Assembly (NCBI GenBank): GCA_947095585.1
Contig: OX352765.1
Location: 24,210,254 to 24,274,253, forward strand
Source of the DNA: Nephrocerus scutellatus
Taxonomy: Eukaryota > Arthropoda > Insecta > Diptera > Pipunculidae
Direction: 5' to 3'
Length of the DNA stretch: 64,000 nucleotides
The notes beneath the pieces are model-generated. The model worked only from the letters and a program-made list of their open reading frames with translations. It did not search any database and was not told the DNA's origin. Positions 22,248-32,292 of this stretch are shown one piece after another. A program made the translations under genes and the position numbers. Numbering within the stretch: position 1 is the stretch's first letter; every line of letters starts with the position of its first letter.

Positions 22248-24442
22248 CGATCAAACGAAATGTGTCTGACCATCACGGCGTGCCTCCTCCTTAGGATCTG
22301 AATAACTCACTACAGAAAAGAATAAACGAACACTTCGCGCTCTTGTTCAACACCTATTCATAAGTGGTGTGTTTGCTCAGACAGATGATGACTTAACCGA
22401 AAAAAAATAATAATAATAATAAAAAAAACGCTAACCATTCATTCATCCGCCAGCAACCAAATGTCTTCCCATATAACAATAATAAAATTTATATTATTAT
22501 CACCATCACTTTTGGCGTTTCGATCCCTACGCCACTTAAGTGCGTGTGTGCGTCTGAAACGATACAAGCGTTCAACAACTGTAATTACCAGACGTTAGCC
22601 GCCGTCTCCCTGTCCGAGAGACATTCACATCTTAACTAGACCATTTACATTTGGTTGACAGGTAGCACTTATCTCGGCAATATATCGGGTTTGCATCGCA
22701 TGCATACGATACGAGTACGTACGTAAGTCCGTTCACCTCTCACTTGGACTGACGGTCAAAGGAGCGCCGAGGCAGCCGTACTGCACTCACGCGAACGCGC
22801 ACGCACCTGATGATGATGGAAAAAACCGTCGTGCTTACCTCAGCTGATCCTGGCGGGATCACGTCATCATCGCCTTGTCTTTTATCCGCACTTAAGTGCG
22901 CGTCTTCGCAACTGATCCAGTTCCCTTGTGAATATCAGTGTCCTGCCTACATTCTGTTGGGGAGATAATAAATTCGTCATTCGAGCGGCAGTGAAAATCA
23001 TCAGCAGAGATAATTTTTCGGCTAAGTTGGCGCACCGTTGGACTCCTTTGATGGGATGGGGACGTCGTTATTGTGAGCGGCACTCAATGAAGTGAACGAT
23101 CGCTCAAGATGCCTAATTGAAGCCGGTTTTGTATACCTACATTCGGTTTGTACAGTAAACTGCAATTAGGCATTTCGGCTCGTCGCGCCCCGCCTCGTCA
23201 TGGAATCTCAACTTGTAATTCACCTGATGTCCGCGGTTACCTGCCACAGAATCTCTCATTCGCAGATCACGCGTTCTTGCAGATATATCCTCTCCACGGA
23301 TTTGCCGACGCGACAACTGGCTGGGAACTTGCATCTGTTCGCACGACGACGACAGGTTCCTGAGAAAACCTATCGACGCGACATCGTGTTCATTCTGGTC
23401 CAGTTCTGGTGCGTGTATCTGTGTGTTGTTTTGCAGTTAATTAGCGCTGCAGTGTGATACGAATACATTCGCACCACTGTCGACCAGAAAAAGCAGACCT
23501 TCTGTAAAGCACAATCGAGACGACCATTCACAGTTTGATGTTGAATTTGTGAAGCTTAGGGCAGCCAGTAAACGCAGTGCGTTTGCGTATTTATCGGTCA
23601 ACCAAAAACGTTAACAAAAAGTGTAATAGAAGTTTCGTCAAACGCTCCGACCGCAGGTGCTGCGCCTTATGTTTGTGTAAAATACACAAATCGTAAATCA
23701 AAATAAATATTAAAACGGACCGAAACGGATGTACGACCATTAAACTCGACCAATTAACACGTCTTGGACGAACAAAACGCGCATGCTCACGTAAACCGTA
23801 TACTTAAGTCATTCAGCATTTGTTTTTAGTGTTGTGCTGTGTTGTGTTGTTGTTGTTTTTTTTTATGTTATCGCAGTTCAAGGAAAGAACATAAAATGCA
23901 AAGTTTATCACTTGCTACTATGCTACTTGCTACCAATTACCGCACTTATCTACCCCTCCTTCAACGTACACTTTGACTAGAATTAATGACGTTTTCGTAT
24001 TTCAATTCGTCTCACGCAAAAATTACATCGAATTACGTACGAAAAGATACTTGTACTATTGTAAGGTATCAAGCGAATGATCACGCACATGCAATGTACC
24101 TAATAGTCATAGCCGTAGGTTCCTGTCGTGGTGGTGTTGATGGCAAATGTCATAAAATACGAGGATCTGTCCGTGCGAGGGACGGAAAGTGCGATTGAAG
24201 TGCTTAGATTAAAAAAGTGAAAGGTAATAATAATAAAAAGAAATAATGAATTCCAGGGCGCGGGCAATAGTGCCCATGTGTCGTCCTTTTCCACAATAAC
24301 CCGCAACATACTTCGTCGAATAATGCAATACGAACAAGTTATACCTTAAGGTTATTTATTACAACCAAAAAAGGTAAATAATTTTATTACATGTTGTTGT
24401 TATTTTATTCGATATAAAAACACAAGAAGGTTTCCCTTGATT
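22248..24442. other. CpG-richer single-copy region without a callable gene
   Basis: From about 22500 to 23500 the sequence is richer in CpG and less AT-biased than its surroundings. It contains the palindrome CACTTAAGTG twice (22533-22542 and 22889-22898). Short overlapping frames at 22892-23457 have no motif. The region could hold a promoter or first exon of a host gene, but no start, splice site or product can be defended. T-rich and TG-rich patches follow at 23830-23865. Confidence 0.35.
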
Positions 24443-24510
24443 GTGCCTAGGCACTCGCATAGCAACTCGCATTGTGTCACGTCAAAGTGCCTAGGCACTC
24501 GCATAGCAAC
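24443..24510. repeat. Two 24-bp direct repeats with a palindromic core
   Basis: An identical 24-bp string beginning GTGCCTAGGCAC and ending GCATAGCAAC occurs at 24443-24466 and 24487-24510, 44 bp apart. Its first 12 bases form a perfect palindrome (GTGCCTAGGCAC). The function is unknown. It could be a pair of protein-binding sites or remains of a small duplication. Confidence 0.7.
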
Positions 24511-24584
24511 AACGTCATTCTCGTCTCGCCAAAGTCAGCTGACTTGAAAGCACCAGTATAAGTGGTCGAACAATTGATAATAGT

Positions 24585-25455
24585 TCTCTTGGCAGGTGTA
24601 ACTTTAATTCATATTTGTACACCTCCAGTATGGACCATATGGAGAAGTCCAGTTAATTCAAGACTGGCGAGTTTAGGGACATTGCTTCGAAGAAATTAAA
24701 TTTGTAACGTGAGTTTGTAAAAATTGCTGTGTCAAACGAGCTTTAAGTGATGGTGCTGAATCCTGTGTTTCCAAGAGGTAGCAACGCAATATTTAATACC
24801 TTTTCCCGGTACATTTCTTGATTCACATTGATGCCCTGATCGATAAAGACTAGCGGATTACGACCGTTTGCAGTTACAGATGTCATAACCATCACAGAAA
24901 CTGACGTTTGTTTGTGCTTTTCCAAATTGTCGTTGGACTTGTGCTCTAACTACACACGATCATAACTCCTGAATTGAAGTTCATTTTTCAGAAGCCAGCG
25001 GATGCTTCTATCGGACACGTTCAGAATTTTTGCTACTTTGTCGTGGATTTTGCTTAATTTGTGCCTTCACTTTGCGAACAATTTCCAGCGGTATTGATGT
25101 TTTTGGAAGGACACTTCCATAGCGTTTTGTGATCGTGCGTATCGTATCGCTGTAACGTGTAATGTGCCGATACACAATCACTTTATTCACATTCAAATGC
25201 TAGAGCTGTTTAACAATAGCAGGTTTTAAGGCTTCCAGCCAATAACAGTGCAATCACACTGTTGCGTTTAAATTACATTTTAAATACGACGCATATTGAT
25301 GCTTCCATAGACTTGTAAACAACAAAACAGACTGACGTTTGTCAAAATACAAGCGCGCTGTCATCAGCAGTTTGACAGATACAGCAACGTGAAGTACTTT
25401 GATCGTCTGACACTGTGAGTCAGTTGTCTTTTTAAATAATGTGTTCAATTTAGTA
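24585..25455 (-). pseudogene. Tc1/mariner-type transposase relic
   Basis: Read on the minus strand, the order is: an HTH segment 'VYRHITRYSDTIRTITKRYGSV' followed by 'RKVKAQIKQNPRQSSK' (about 25020-25190); 'SVTANGRNPLVFIDQGINVNQE' (about 24830-24900); a decayed 'KARLTQQFLQTHVTNLISS' (about 24690-24750); and 'DFSIWSILE' (about 24625-24650). These match the paired-type DNA-binding domain and catalytic DDE domain of Tc1/mariner-superfamily transposases. Multiple frameshifts and stops are present. The catalytic Asp before the middle motif cannot be placed. Terminal inverted repeats were not identified with confidence. Confidence 0.8.
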
Positions 25456-25464
25456 ATTTTTTAG

Positions 25465-25550
25465 ACCCAAGGAGCTGCCAAACTGGATGACATCGGCTTA
25501 AAATCGGGATCCCTTATGAAAAGCCAATTATAAAAATAATAATAAAAGAA
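25465..25550 (+). pseudogene. RTE-like LINE 3'-end fragment
   Basis: The stretch GCCAAACTGGATGACATCGG and the following AAAATCGGGA match the extreme 3' region of the RTE copies at 21636-21680 and 27040-27065. It ends in an AATAATAATAA-type tail. Only this terminal piece is present. Confidence 0.6.
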
Positions 25551-25629
25551 ACTGTCAAGTATAAGCTTTCGGTCATATAAAAAAAGCCAACAGAAATTAT
25601 TGCAATTCCTACTTAGTTGCTCTTTAAAA

Positions 25630-25812
25630 ACAATGCTTGCTTATGGCGTCAATGAAAAACTGCTGCATTGGATTGGAAGCAATCTTTTGGACACTTCTCC
25701 ATCCAAGTTGTTTTGACGGTTTAATTTTGAAAACACACGGCATAAATTTTGGCATTCCACAGGGATCCGTTTTACACCCGAGACTCCTTTTTCATCTTCA
25801 CTCTCCAATACT
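25630..25812 (+). pseudogene. Jockey-like LINE RT scrap
   Basis: The segment 'VNEKLLHWIGSNLLD' and, frameshifted, 'HKFWHSTG' followed by a decayed GVPQGS-like stretch match the palm region of the relic at 48480-48610 ('VDDKLLHWIRSYLLD'). It is about 180 bp with frameshifts, lying between two RTE pieces. Confidence 0.65.
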
Positions 25813-25835
25813 ATGCTGCTGCCACCAAGCATAGC

Positions 25836-27140
25836 TACAAATCGGCTCAAAAATAATAAGGCATCGGGATCTGATGGGATACCAGTGAAACTGATAAAAA
25901 TAGGAGGCCCCACATTACACCAAGCAATTTATGAAATAACAGTGCAAGTATGGGAATATGAACCTATGCCAGAAGACTGGCAAAGAGGCATCCTGTGCCC
26001 CATACATAAGAAGGGAGATATCACAAAATGCAGCAAATATCGTGGTATAACGTTTTTGAGTAAATCTATCCTAGCCTATATCTAGCCAGAGTAGAACTTT
26101 ATAAAGCCATGAGAGAGTTCGTCACAGCAAATAAACTGACACAACTATGTAGGTTGACCATGACCAATGTTATAAGCCAAGTAAAAATATCTGGATCACT
26201 ATCAAGCCCATTCAACATCTATAACGGGCTCCGACAAGTGGATGGACTGGCCAGCATCCTCTTCAACCTGGCATTGGAGAAAGTGATCGGAGACTCTGAC
26301 GTAACGGCGAGAGTAAAAATCCTCTATAAGTCCATTCAGATACTGGCTTACGCAGACGATATTGAAATCGATGGTAGAAACCGAAGAGCTGTACAGGAAG
26401 CTTTCATACAGATAGAGCAGGCGGCATGAAATCTGGGGCTGCACATAAATGAGAGCAAAACAAAGTACATGGTGGCCACGTCTGCGAGTAGAAGATCCAA
26501 TACAATGCCATCCTTTAACTATCTCGGGTCAACTGTAGCAACCGAAAACAGCATGGAACCAGAAATACGCGCACGGTTGCTTAAAGCCAACAAAGCCTAC
26601 TACAGTCTGTCAAGACTCTTTAAATCTAGGAACTAAACCATAACATCCAAGCTCCTGATATATAAGACAATGAAGACAATGGTCATACCAGTACTTACAT
26701 ATGGATCGGAGACTTGCGTGCTTAGAAAAAAGCACTCTGATTTCTTAGCCGCGTTTGAGAGAAAAGTCTTACGGAGAATTGTTGGCCCCGTATGTGAAGA
26801 AGGTCGATTCCGGAGACTCTATAATGATGAGATCTACGGGCGTTACCGCGATGTAGACATCGTGAAGAAAATTAAGCTCGGTAGGCTCCGGTGGGCAGGA
26901 CACCTAGCTCGCATGAGCGAAGAGGATCCTGCTCGGAAAGTCCTTTGCGGTAGGATTTATTGAACACAACAGCGAGGCCGGCCAAGACTACGCTGGAAGG
27001 ATGGCGTAGATCAGAACGCCCATAGTTTATGGATGCTGAACTTGATGACATTGGCTCGAAAACTGGACTGGTGGAGAGACTTTTTGCGGGAGACCAGGAC
27101 CGGATCCCGGTTGTAGAGCCAAATATGATGATGATGATTT
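25836..27140 (+). pseudogene. RTE-like LINE relic, best preserved RTE copy
   Basis: In order: 'NNKASGSDGIPVKLIKIGG', 'MPEDWQRGILCPIHKKGDI', 'KYRGITFLS' (25850-26060); a deletion at about 26065-26095; 'FVTANKLTQLCRLTMTNV' (26115-26175), 'GLRQVDGLASILFNLALEKVI' in pieces (26225-26290), the intact catalytic box 'ILAYADDIEI' (26338-26370), 'VIPVLTYGSETCVLRKKHSD' (26685-26740) and 'AFERKVLRRIVGPVCEEG', 'LGRLRWAGHLARMSEEDPARK' (26750-26940). The insertion ends in ATGATGATGATGATTT (27124-27139). Stops at 26085, 26427 and 26961 and the internal deletion make it non-functional. The missing endonuclease means it is 5'-truncated. The short tandem repeat tail is the RTE-clade signature. Confidence 0.9.
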
Positions 27141-27489
27141 AAGTAAGGTTATATTTCGGCTGTCACTGTTAAACTATCTGTCTAACGTCTCTTCAATTTG
27201 AGGATTATTCGTACCGGCTACAATTTTGTTTTACGTGATTTTTGTGATACGCTTACTTCGTGACGTTGTAGGTTCCACTTTTTTTTTTTTGCCACAACTT
27301 TTTTACACAATTTGCATACAACCCTCTCGTTTTCGAATTTCAACCAACTGAAATTGTCTTACCAATCCGGACGAAGCTGCCGGTTTGGTGTAAGTCTGCA
27401 ATGCAGTTGTACGAATATGTACGGTAAAAAGTATTTGGGCTTAAATATAGGTATAGACTTTTAACTCGCTTTTTTGGTCGAAAATTGAA
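27141..27489. other. Probable decayed 5' part of the adjacent mariner
   Basis: No motif is clear. The recognisable mariner transposase starts only at about 27490, so this stretch may be its eroded N-terminal region or simple spacer. A T-run is seen at 27278-27290. Confidence 0.35.
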
Positions 27490-28150
27490 AAAAATGAATT
27501 TCGTGTGCTGACTAATCAAGATCTTCAGCCGCAATCCGATCAGTGTTTGCACCGTTTCGTAACCGTGGACGAAACATGGTTCCATTAAAAAATACCAGAG
27601 ACCAAGGAACAATCAAGACAGTGCGTTGCTCCGGGTGAAGTTGCACCAAAGAAAGCCAAAGGTGGGTCTGTCGGCCAACAAGGTCATGGCCAAAGTTTTT
27701 CCGGATCCATGCGGTGTCATTCACATCGATTATCTTGAAAAGGGTAAAACTATCACTATTCAGAGCTTTGGACTGATTCGATATTGATTTGAAGCAAAAA
27801 CGACCGAATTTGGCGAAGAAAAAGTGTTGTTCCCTCAAACCATTCAATTTCAGGGTACACTCGTGTGTAGTCACCATGGCAAAAATCCATAAATTGGGCT
27901 ACGAACTGCTACCCCATCCAGCATTTAGCCCCCTGCGACTATTTCCTTTATCCAAACCTGAAGAAATGGCTGGGCGGTAAGAGATTTGGGTCTAGCGAAG
28001 AGGTCATCACTGAAACAAAAGCCTATTTCGAGGGCCTTGAGAAAACCTATTGTTTGGAAGGAATAAAAAAATTGGAAAACGTTGGAATAAATGCGTTGAG
28101 CTTAAGAAGACTATGGTGAGAAATATATTGGAAAATCTTTAGACAAAAAA
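27490..28150 (+). pseudogene. Mariner (irritans-type) transposase relic
   Basis: Plus-strand frames give 'HRFVTVDETWFH' (about 27550-27590, first catalytic Asp region), 'IPETKEQSRQCVAPGEVAPKKAKG' in pieces (27590-27660), then a decayed 'FPDPCGVIHIDYLEKGKTI' (27695-27755). 'KQKRPNLAKKKCCS' (27790-27835), 'MAKIHKLGYELLPHPAFSP' (27875-27930) and 'FLYPNLKKWLGGKRFGS' with 'ETKAYFEGLEKTYCLEGIKKLEN' follow in shifting frames (27940-28080). This is the C-terminal two thirds of a mariner transposase. At least four frameshifts are needed, and the middle Asp segment ('HQDNAP') is lost. The family resembles irritans/SETMAR-type mariners. A related 3' piece lies reversed at 49233-49530. Confidence 0.9.
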
Positions 28151-29400
28151 GGAAAAATTGAAAGATGTTGCACTTCTCCTACGTGCACCGAAATACACGC
28201 GATTTCTTTTTTTATCGCCTGTTATCTACATAATATTTTAGCAAAGACCCTAATCATTTTTTTTATAAGCGATGGCAATTCAAGAGTCGGTCTTTAGAAA
28301 ATCACATCACATGCAAAAAGAAGCACGACAGGACGAGGTCAATCGGGCGGGCCTTTCTATTAATTAAGAAAACTAAAAAGTTCCCTTGTTAACAGAATAC
28401 CTAATTCTCACATGCGAGTATATAGGTATTCTGGCCACTTAATGGCGATGCAAAAACAATTAAAATTTCATTGAATCTGCATTTTTTTATTGCAATCGTA
28501 TTGCAATCGCTTCATCCCGAAAAACAATCGGAATGGTAGAAACACTCCATGATGAAGCGCACGAAATCATGCAATCGCAGGAGTAAACGCGATCCGGGTT
28601 AACCTCTGCTCTCACCAACACAATCCCGCAGATATAATATTTCGTGCATGAATTTATGCAAATGGTTAGTTGCGATGTAAAAATATCTGCATCACACGAG
28701 TTATGTATTTATGCAGAGAGACACATTAATGGATAATTTTCCAGTGGCGAAGGCGAAATCAGTGAACCCAGCCCGCCAGACTATCCTCGTATACCAAAAG
28801 TGATGCAGTCATCCGGCGCCTATTAGTGGATAGACAGCTCAACGGACAACGAACCGAACCTGGTGGAAGGAACAGCACACCACCAACAACAACAGCAATG
28901 CAATTAACACGAATTACAGATTTTGTGTAATGTGTTGGGCAAAGTGGGTACTCGTTGGAACAACAACAGCAACAACAGCCACAAAACAAAAAACGTTATT
29001 AAAATGTTCAACGACGAGATAAATAAATCGTTAAATTTAATTGCAGCAACTAAGGCAATAAGGCAGAAGCAATAAACTAAAGCGGTCCAACAAAACGGCA
29101 CCGCGATGACCCATAAAAAAATTGAGTCGCCGCATGGTTTGGTAAATATGGCTAATATCACTTATTGTTGTTGTATTATTGTATTTCTCTATGTATGTTT
29201 GTGTGTATGTCTATCTATGCAGTCTGAAAGGTTTCATAAACGGACATGTGAAGTAACGACGTCAGCCGGTCAGTGTCGTAACGATAACAAAATATGGAAA
29301 TTCAAACGGACGTCAGTCATTTTGGCATTTTCAGCAGAGTTTTGCCAATTATTTTGTTGTTGTTGTAGCTTAAGTTAACGGCTGTTAGCATAGAGCCCAC
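28151..29400. other. Non-coding flank of the gypsy insertion, with CAA repeats
   Basis: There is no supported gene. CAA/CAG-rich low-complexity stretches occur at 28880-28905 and 28958-28982. The last 4 bp (29397-29400) are the left copy of the gypsy target duplication. The right flank of the original locus continues at 41936. Confidence 0.5.
29397..29400. repeat. Target-site duplication, left copy (CCAC)
   Basis: CCAC immediately precedes the 5' LTR. The same CCAC (41936-41939) immediately follows the 3' LTR. A 4-bp duplication is usual for many fly Ty3/gypsy elements, and it marks both ends of one insertion event. Confidence 0.9.
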
Positions 29401-32292
29401 TGTAATGGTAGGAATACCTAGGAACACCCTGTAGCTCTCTGCAAGAAAAAAAATTGGTTTCGACGCTTTAGCCGATCGGCCGTCACTTGTCCCTTTCCTT
29501 CGCCGGTTCTTCCATTCTCCTTTAAACGCATTTGAAAACTTAAAGAATCCCCAACAACAATTGCATTGACCACTAGAAAGCATATCGTATGATTTGTTGA
29601 GAGGTAATATCACACCTTTCAACCGCACGTAAATGGCTTACGGATTGGCTGTAGAGAGAAGAGCATATCGCTCTGGAAAGATACCGGAGAATCATCCGAT
29701 AATCTTTTCTTCTCCCCTCACAATTACGCCGCAGACATGACACTTCCATCCTTTCGTGATATGGTAGGTTTACATACGCGTGTATGTACTAAGCTTGGAC
29801 GAATACCTTTTTGCCACGCATGCAGCAAAAAAGACAGTGGGGGTAATGGGCATTCGTTTGGTGATCAACCAAAGAAAAGAGCGTCGAAACTTTGCCTGAG
29901 AAAGGGAGTTGGATTTTGGCCGTCAAGTTGGACGGATGTGGTCGAGTTTTGTTTGCGGGTACTACCAGAGCAAAAAGTCAAGTCTTTTCCATTTTGTGGT
30001 GCCGTTGTCGGAAATATTATTAAATCTTAGAAATAAATATAGAAACGCGAAATATCGGCTTATTAGTGGTGATAAAAGGAAAAAAAAAAGGAGAAAAGGC
30101 TTTGGCTAGTCGCCACGAATTTTTTTTCCCACCTATGAACTTTCGATTTCTTTTTGTTCTGTGCCGAATAGTTCGCCATTTTGGGATATAGTTCCTCTAC
30201 GGCAAGACGCGTGGCAAGTGCAAGGAATTACCCTCTGGCCAGAATAATTGCCCTAGAGATGAGGAAAAAAAAATAAAATCTCCAACGCATAAGTTCTTCA
30301 GGTGCTGTTTTCGTGTGACTACTCTGTGAGGAAACCGTAAGCAGTATCTCGGTTGCCAGTGATTAAATTCCGCTTCGTGCATTGCAAGCCCAAACACCCG
30401 TATGATTTTTTTTTCCTTTGGCTTCCACCGGCTCGGAGATTTCCTTTCTGAATTCCACTTCGGAGCCCTACATTTTCGCGCACCGTCCTGAACTCTACAT
30501 GAAGTACTCGTATCATTGGAGGAGCTGCGTTTTTTTATTTCCCCTTACGTCGGCTATCGCCAAAGTCTATGGCATTTTCAACCCAGCAACTGCGACAGCG
30601 ACGTTCGTTATTCACCTATTTCAAACTTTGTGCCTAATCAAATGGAGAGAAAAACGAACCCGATGAACGGAATTCCCGAGTAAAAATTTCGATAAGGGAA
30701 TTTTGCGTCGATTTGGGTTCCGGTCGAAGGCTCTGGACCTTAGATCACGGCAGAAAGGACACCACCAACACTACTACTATTAAATCGGTGGAACTTACTC
30801 CTACCATCGCGTCTACTACTACTAATATTCCTGCGGAAACTACATTCATCTTTACAGCAACTACTACGTACTACTATTGGACACAATAATCTTTTTTTAT
30901 TATTAATTCGAAAGTAGAAATTTGTTAATTGGTAAATTTTGAAGGGGAAGGACTTTAAATTGGCCCATCCGCTTAATAACTTGCATTGTTGTTTCAGCCT
31001 AATTAGAATTCATCGTCATCGACAGCGCTGCCGACGTCGCGTGGATTTACAAGTAAGTGGTACAATTTATATTTCTTTTGTTTCTCTCTATGGTTTATGG
31101 TGCCTCTAGCAACAACACAACAGGGTGACTAGGGATGATATTGGTCGCTGAACCAGTTCGGGTGCATAATTTAAATCCGCTCCCCAGACAAATGACTACT
31201 ACAGAAAATAAATTTCTTTTGTTTGTAAATAATAGATTAATTAAAGGATTTTAAATTTCTTTTAATTACTTTCCTTCAATGATACAATTTCGACCCCTTT
31301 GGTCCTCACCTTTAATTATTAAAAATTAAATTTAAGTTTAGTAGTAATAGATTTTGATCGATTAAAATTAATCGAAGTTTTTTTTTGTTTGATCAAATTT
31401 AGACCCTTTGGGAGACAATTAACACAATTTTATTTGGTTTGTAAATAATAGATTAATTAAGGGATTTAAATTTCTTTTAATTACTTTCCTTCAATGATAC
31501 AATTTCGACCCCTTTGGTCCTCACCTTTAATTATTAAAAATTAAATTTAAGTTTAGTAGTAATAGATTTTGATCGATTAAAAATGAATCGAAGTTTATTT
31601 TTGTTTGATCGAATTTAGACCCTTTGGGCGACGATTATCACAATGAGGATAAAATGAATTTTGGTTTGTTTGTAAATGTTTGAGTGATAATCTGAAGTAA
31701 GTTTTTTTTTCTCTAAGGCCATTTAATTGTTGAAATAAATTTTTATAAGTTTGATGTAAACATTACTGCAAATTGAATTGGGTTTTTTTTTTATATTTTA
31801 AAGGGGTTCTTATTTTATTTGAAAATGGACCTAAACAGGAATAAACAAAAGGGGAATTAACTAAACTCAACTCTCCGGCAGGGGTGATCCCGGTAAAAGG
31901 GATGTGGGATTGACCCACTTCCGAAAAGGGGGACCCGACTACATCGGGGTCCCAAGGATGGGAGGGTGAAGAAGGTGGTCGAGCCCAGGTGGCCGAGATT
32001 TCCACCGACGATCCGCATCAGGTCATCCGGTTTACGATACAATTGGTTTATTTTCTCTCTCTCTGTCTCCCTCTCCCTCTCTCTATCTATCATGAAAGTA
32101 GGTTTTGTTTCTTTTTTTTTGGTATTCACCGCAGCACGCGAAATTATTTGTGCAAATGGCGGAAGGCATGTGAGGACCAAGATCCCCTCCCGGTTGCCGA
32201 CGAGCACGGCCGTAATGAACGCGTGCGCCCGGTCCTACCATGCCTCCCAGGTGACGGATGTCTTAAAGTCAACAGTCCCGTAGTCCATTACA
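29401..32292 (+). repeat. 5' LTR
   Basis: This is the 2,892-bp LTR, identical in length to the 3' LTR. Every stretch I compared by eye between the two is identical. It contains a roughly 216-bp tandem duplication (31222-31646), a CT-rich tract (32055-32091) and several homopolymer runs. Small open frames (for example 97 codons at 29737-30030) have no motif and are duplicated in the other LTR simply because the LTRs match. Promoter and poly(A) sites should lie here, but I could not place them with confidence. Confidence 0.97.
31222..31646 (+). repeat. 216-bp tandem duplication inside the 5' LTR
   Basis: The unit starting TTTGTAAATAATAGATT at 31222 repeats at 31438 with few differences (for example ATTAAAGGATTTT versus ATTAAGGGATTT). 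It includes CCTTTGGTCCTCACC and GATTTTGATCGATTAAAA in both copies. The same pair exists in the 3' LTR at 40865-41289. A partial third start (TTTGTAAATG) follows near 31668. It could be a duplicated enhancer-like block. Confidence 0.9.

Noticed and set aside
22003..22276. Open frames of 62-88 codons on both strands across the GGAAA repeat
   Set aside because: A pentanucleotide without stop codons keeps every frame open; the peptides are pure repeat artefacts.
29737..30030. 97-codon frame in the LTR, repeated at 39380-39673
   Set aside because: The apparent conservation is only LTR identity, and no motif is visible. It is listed as a curiosity, not a gene.
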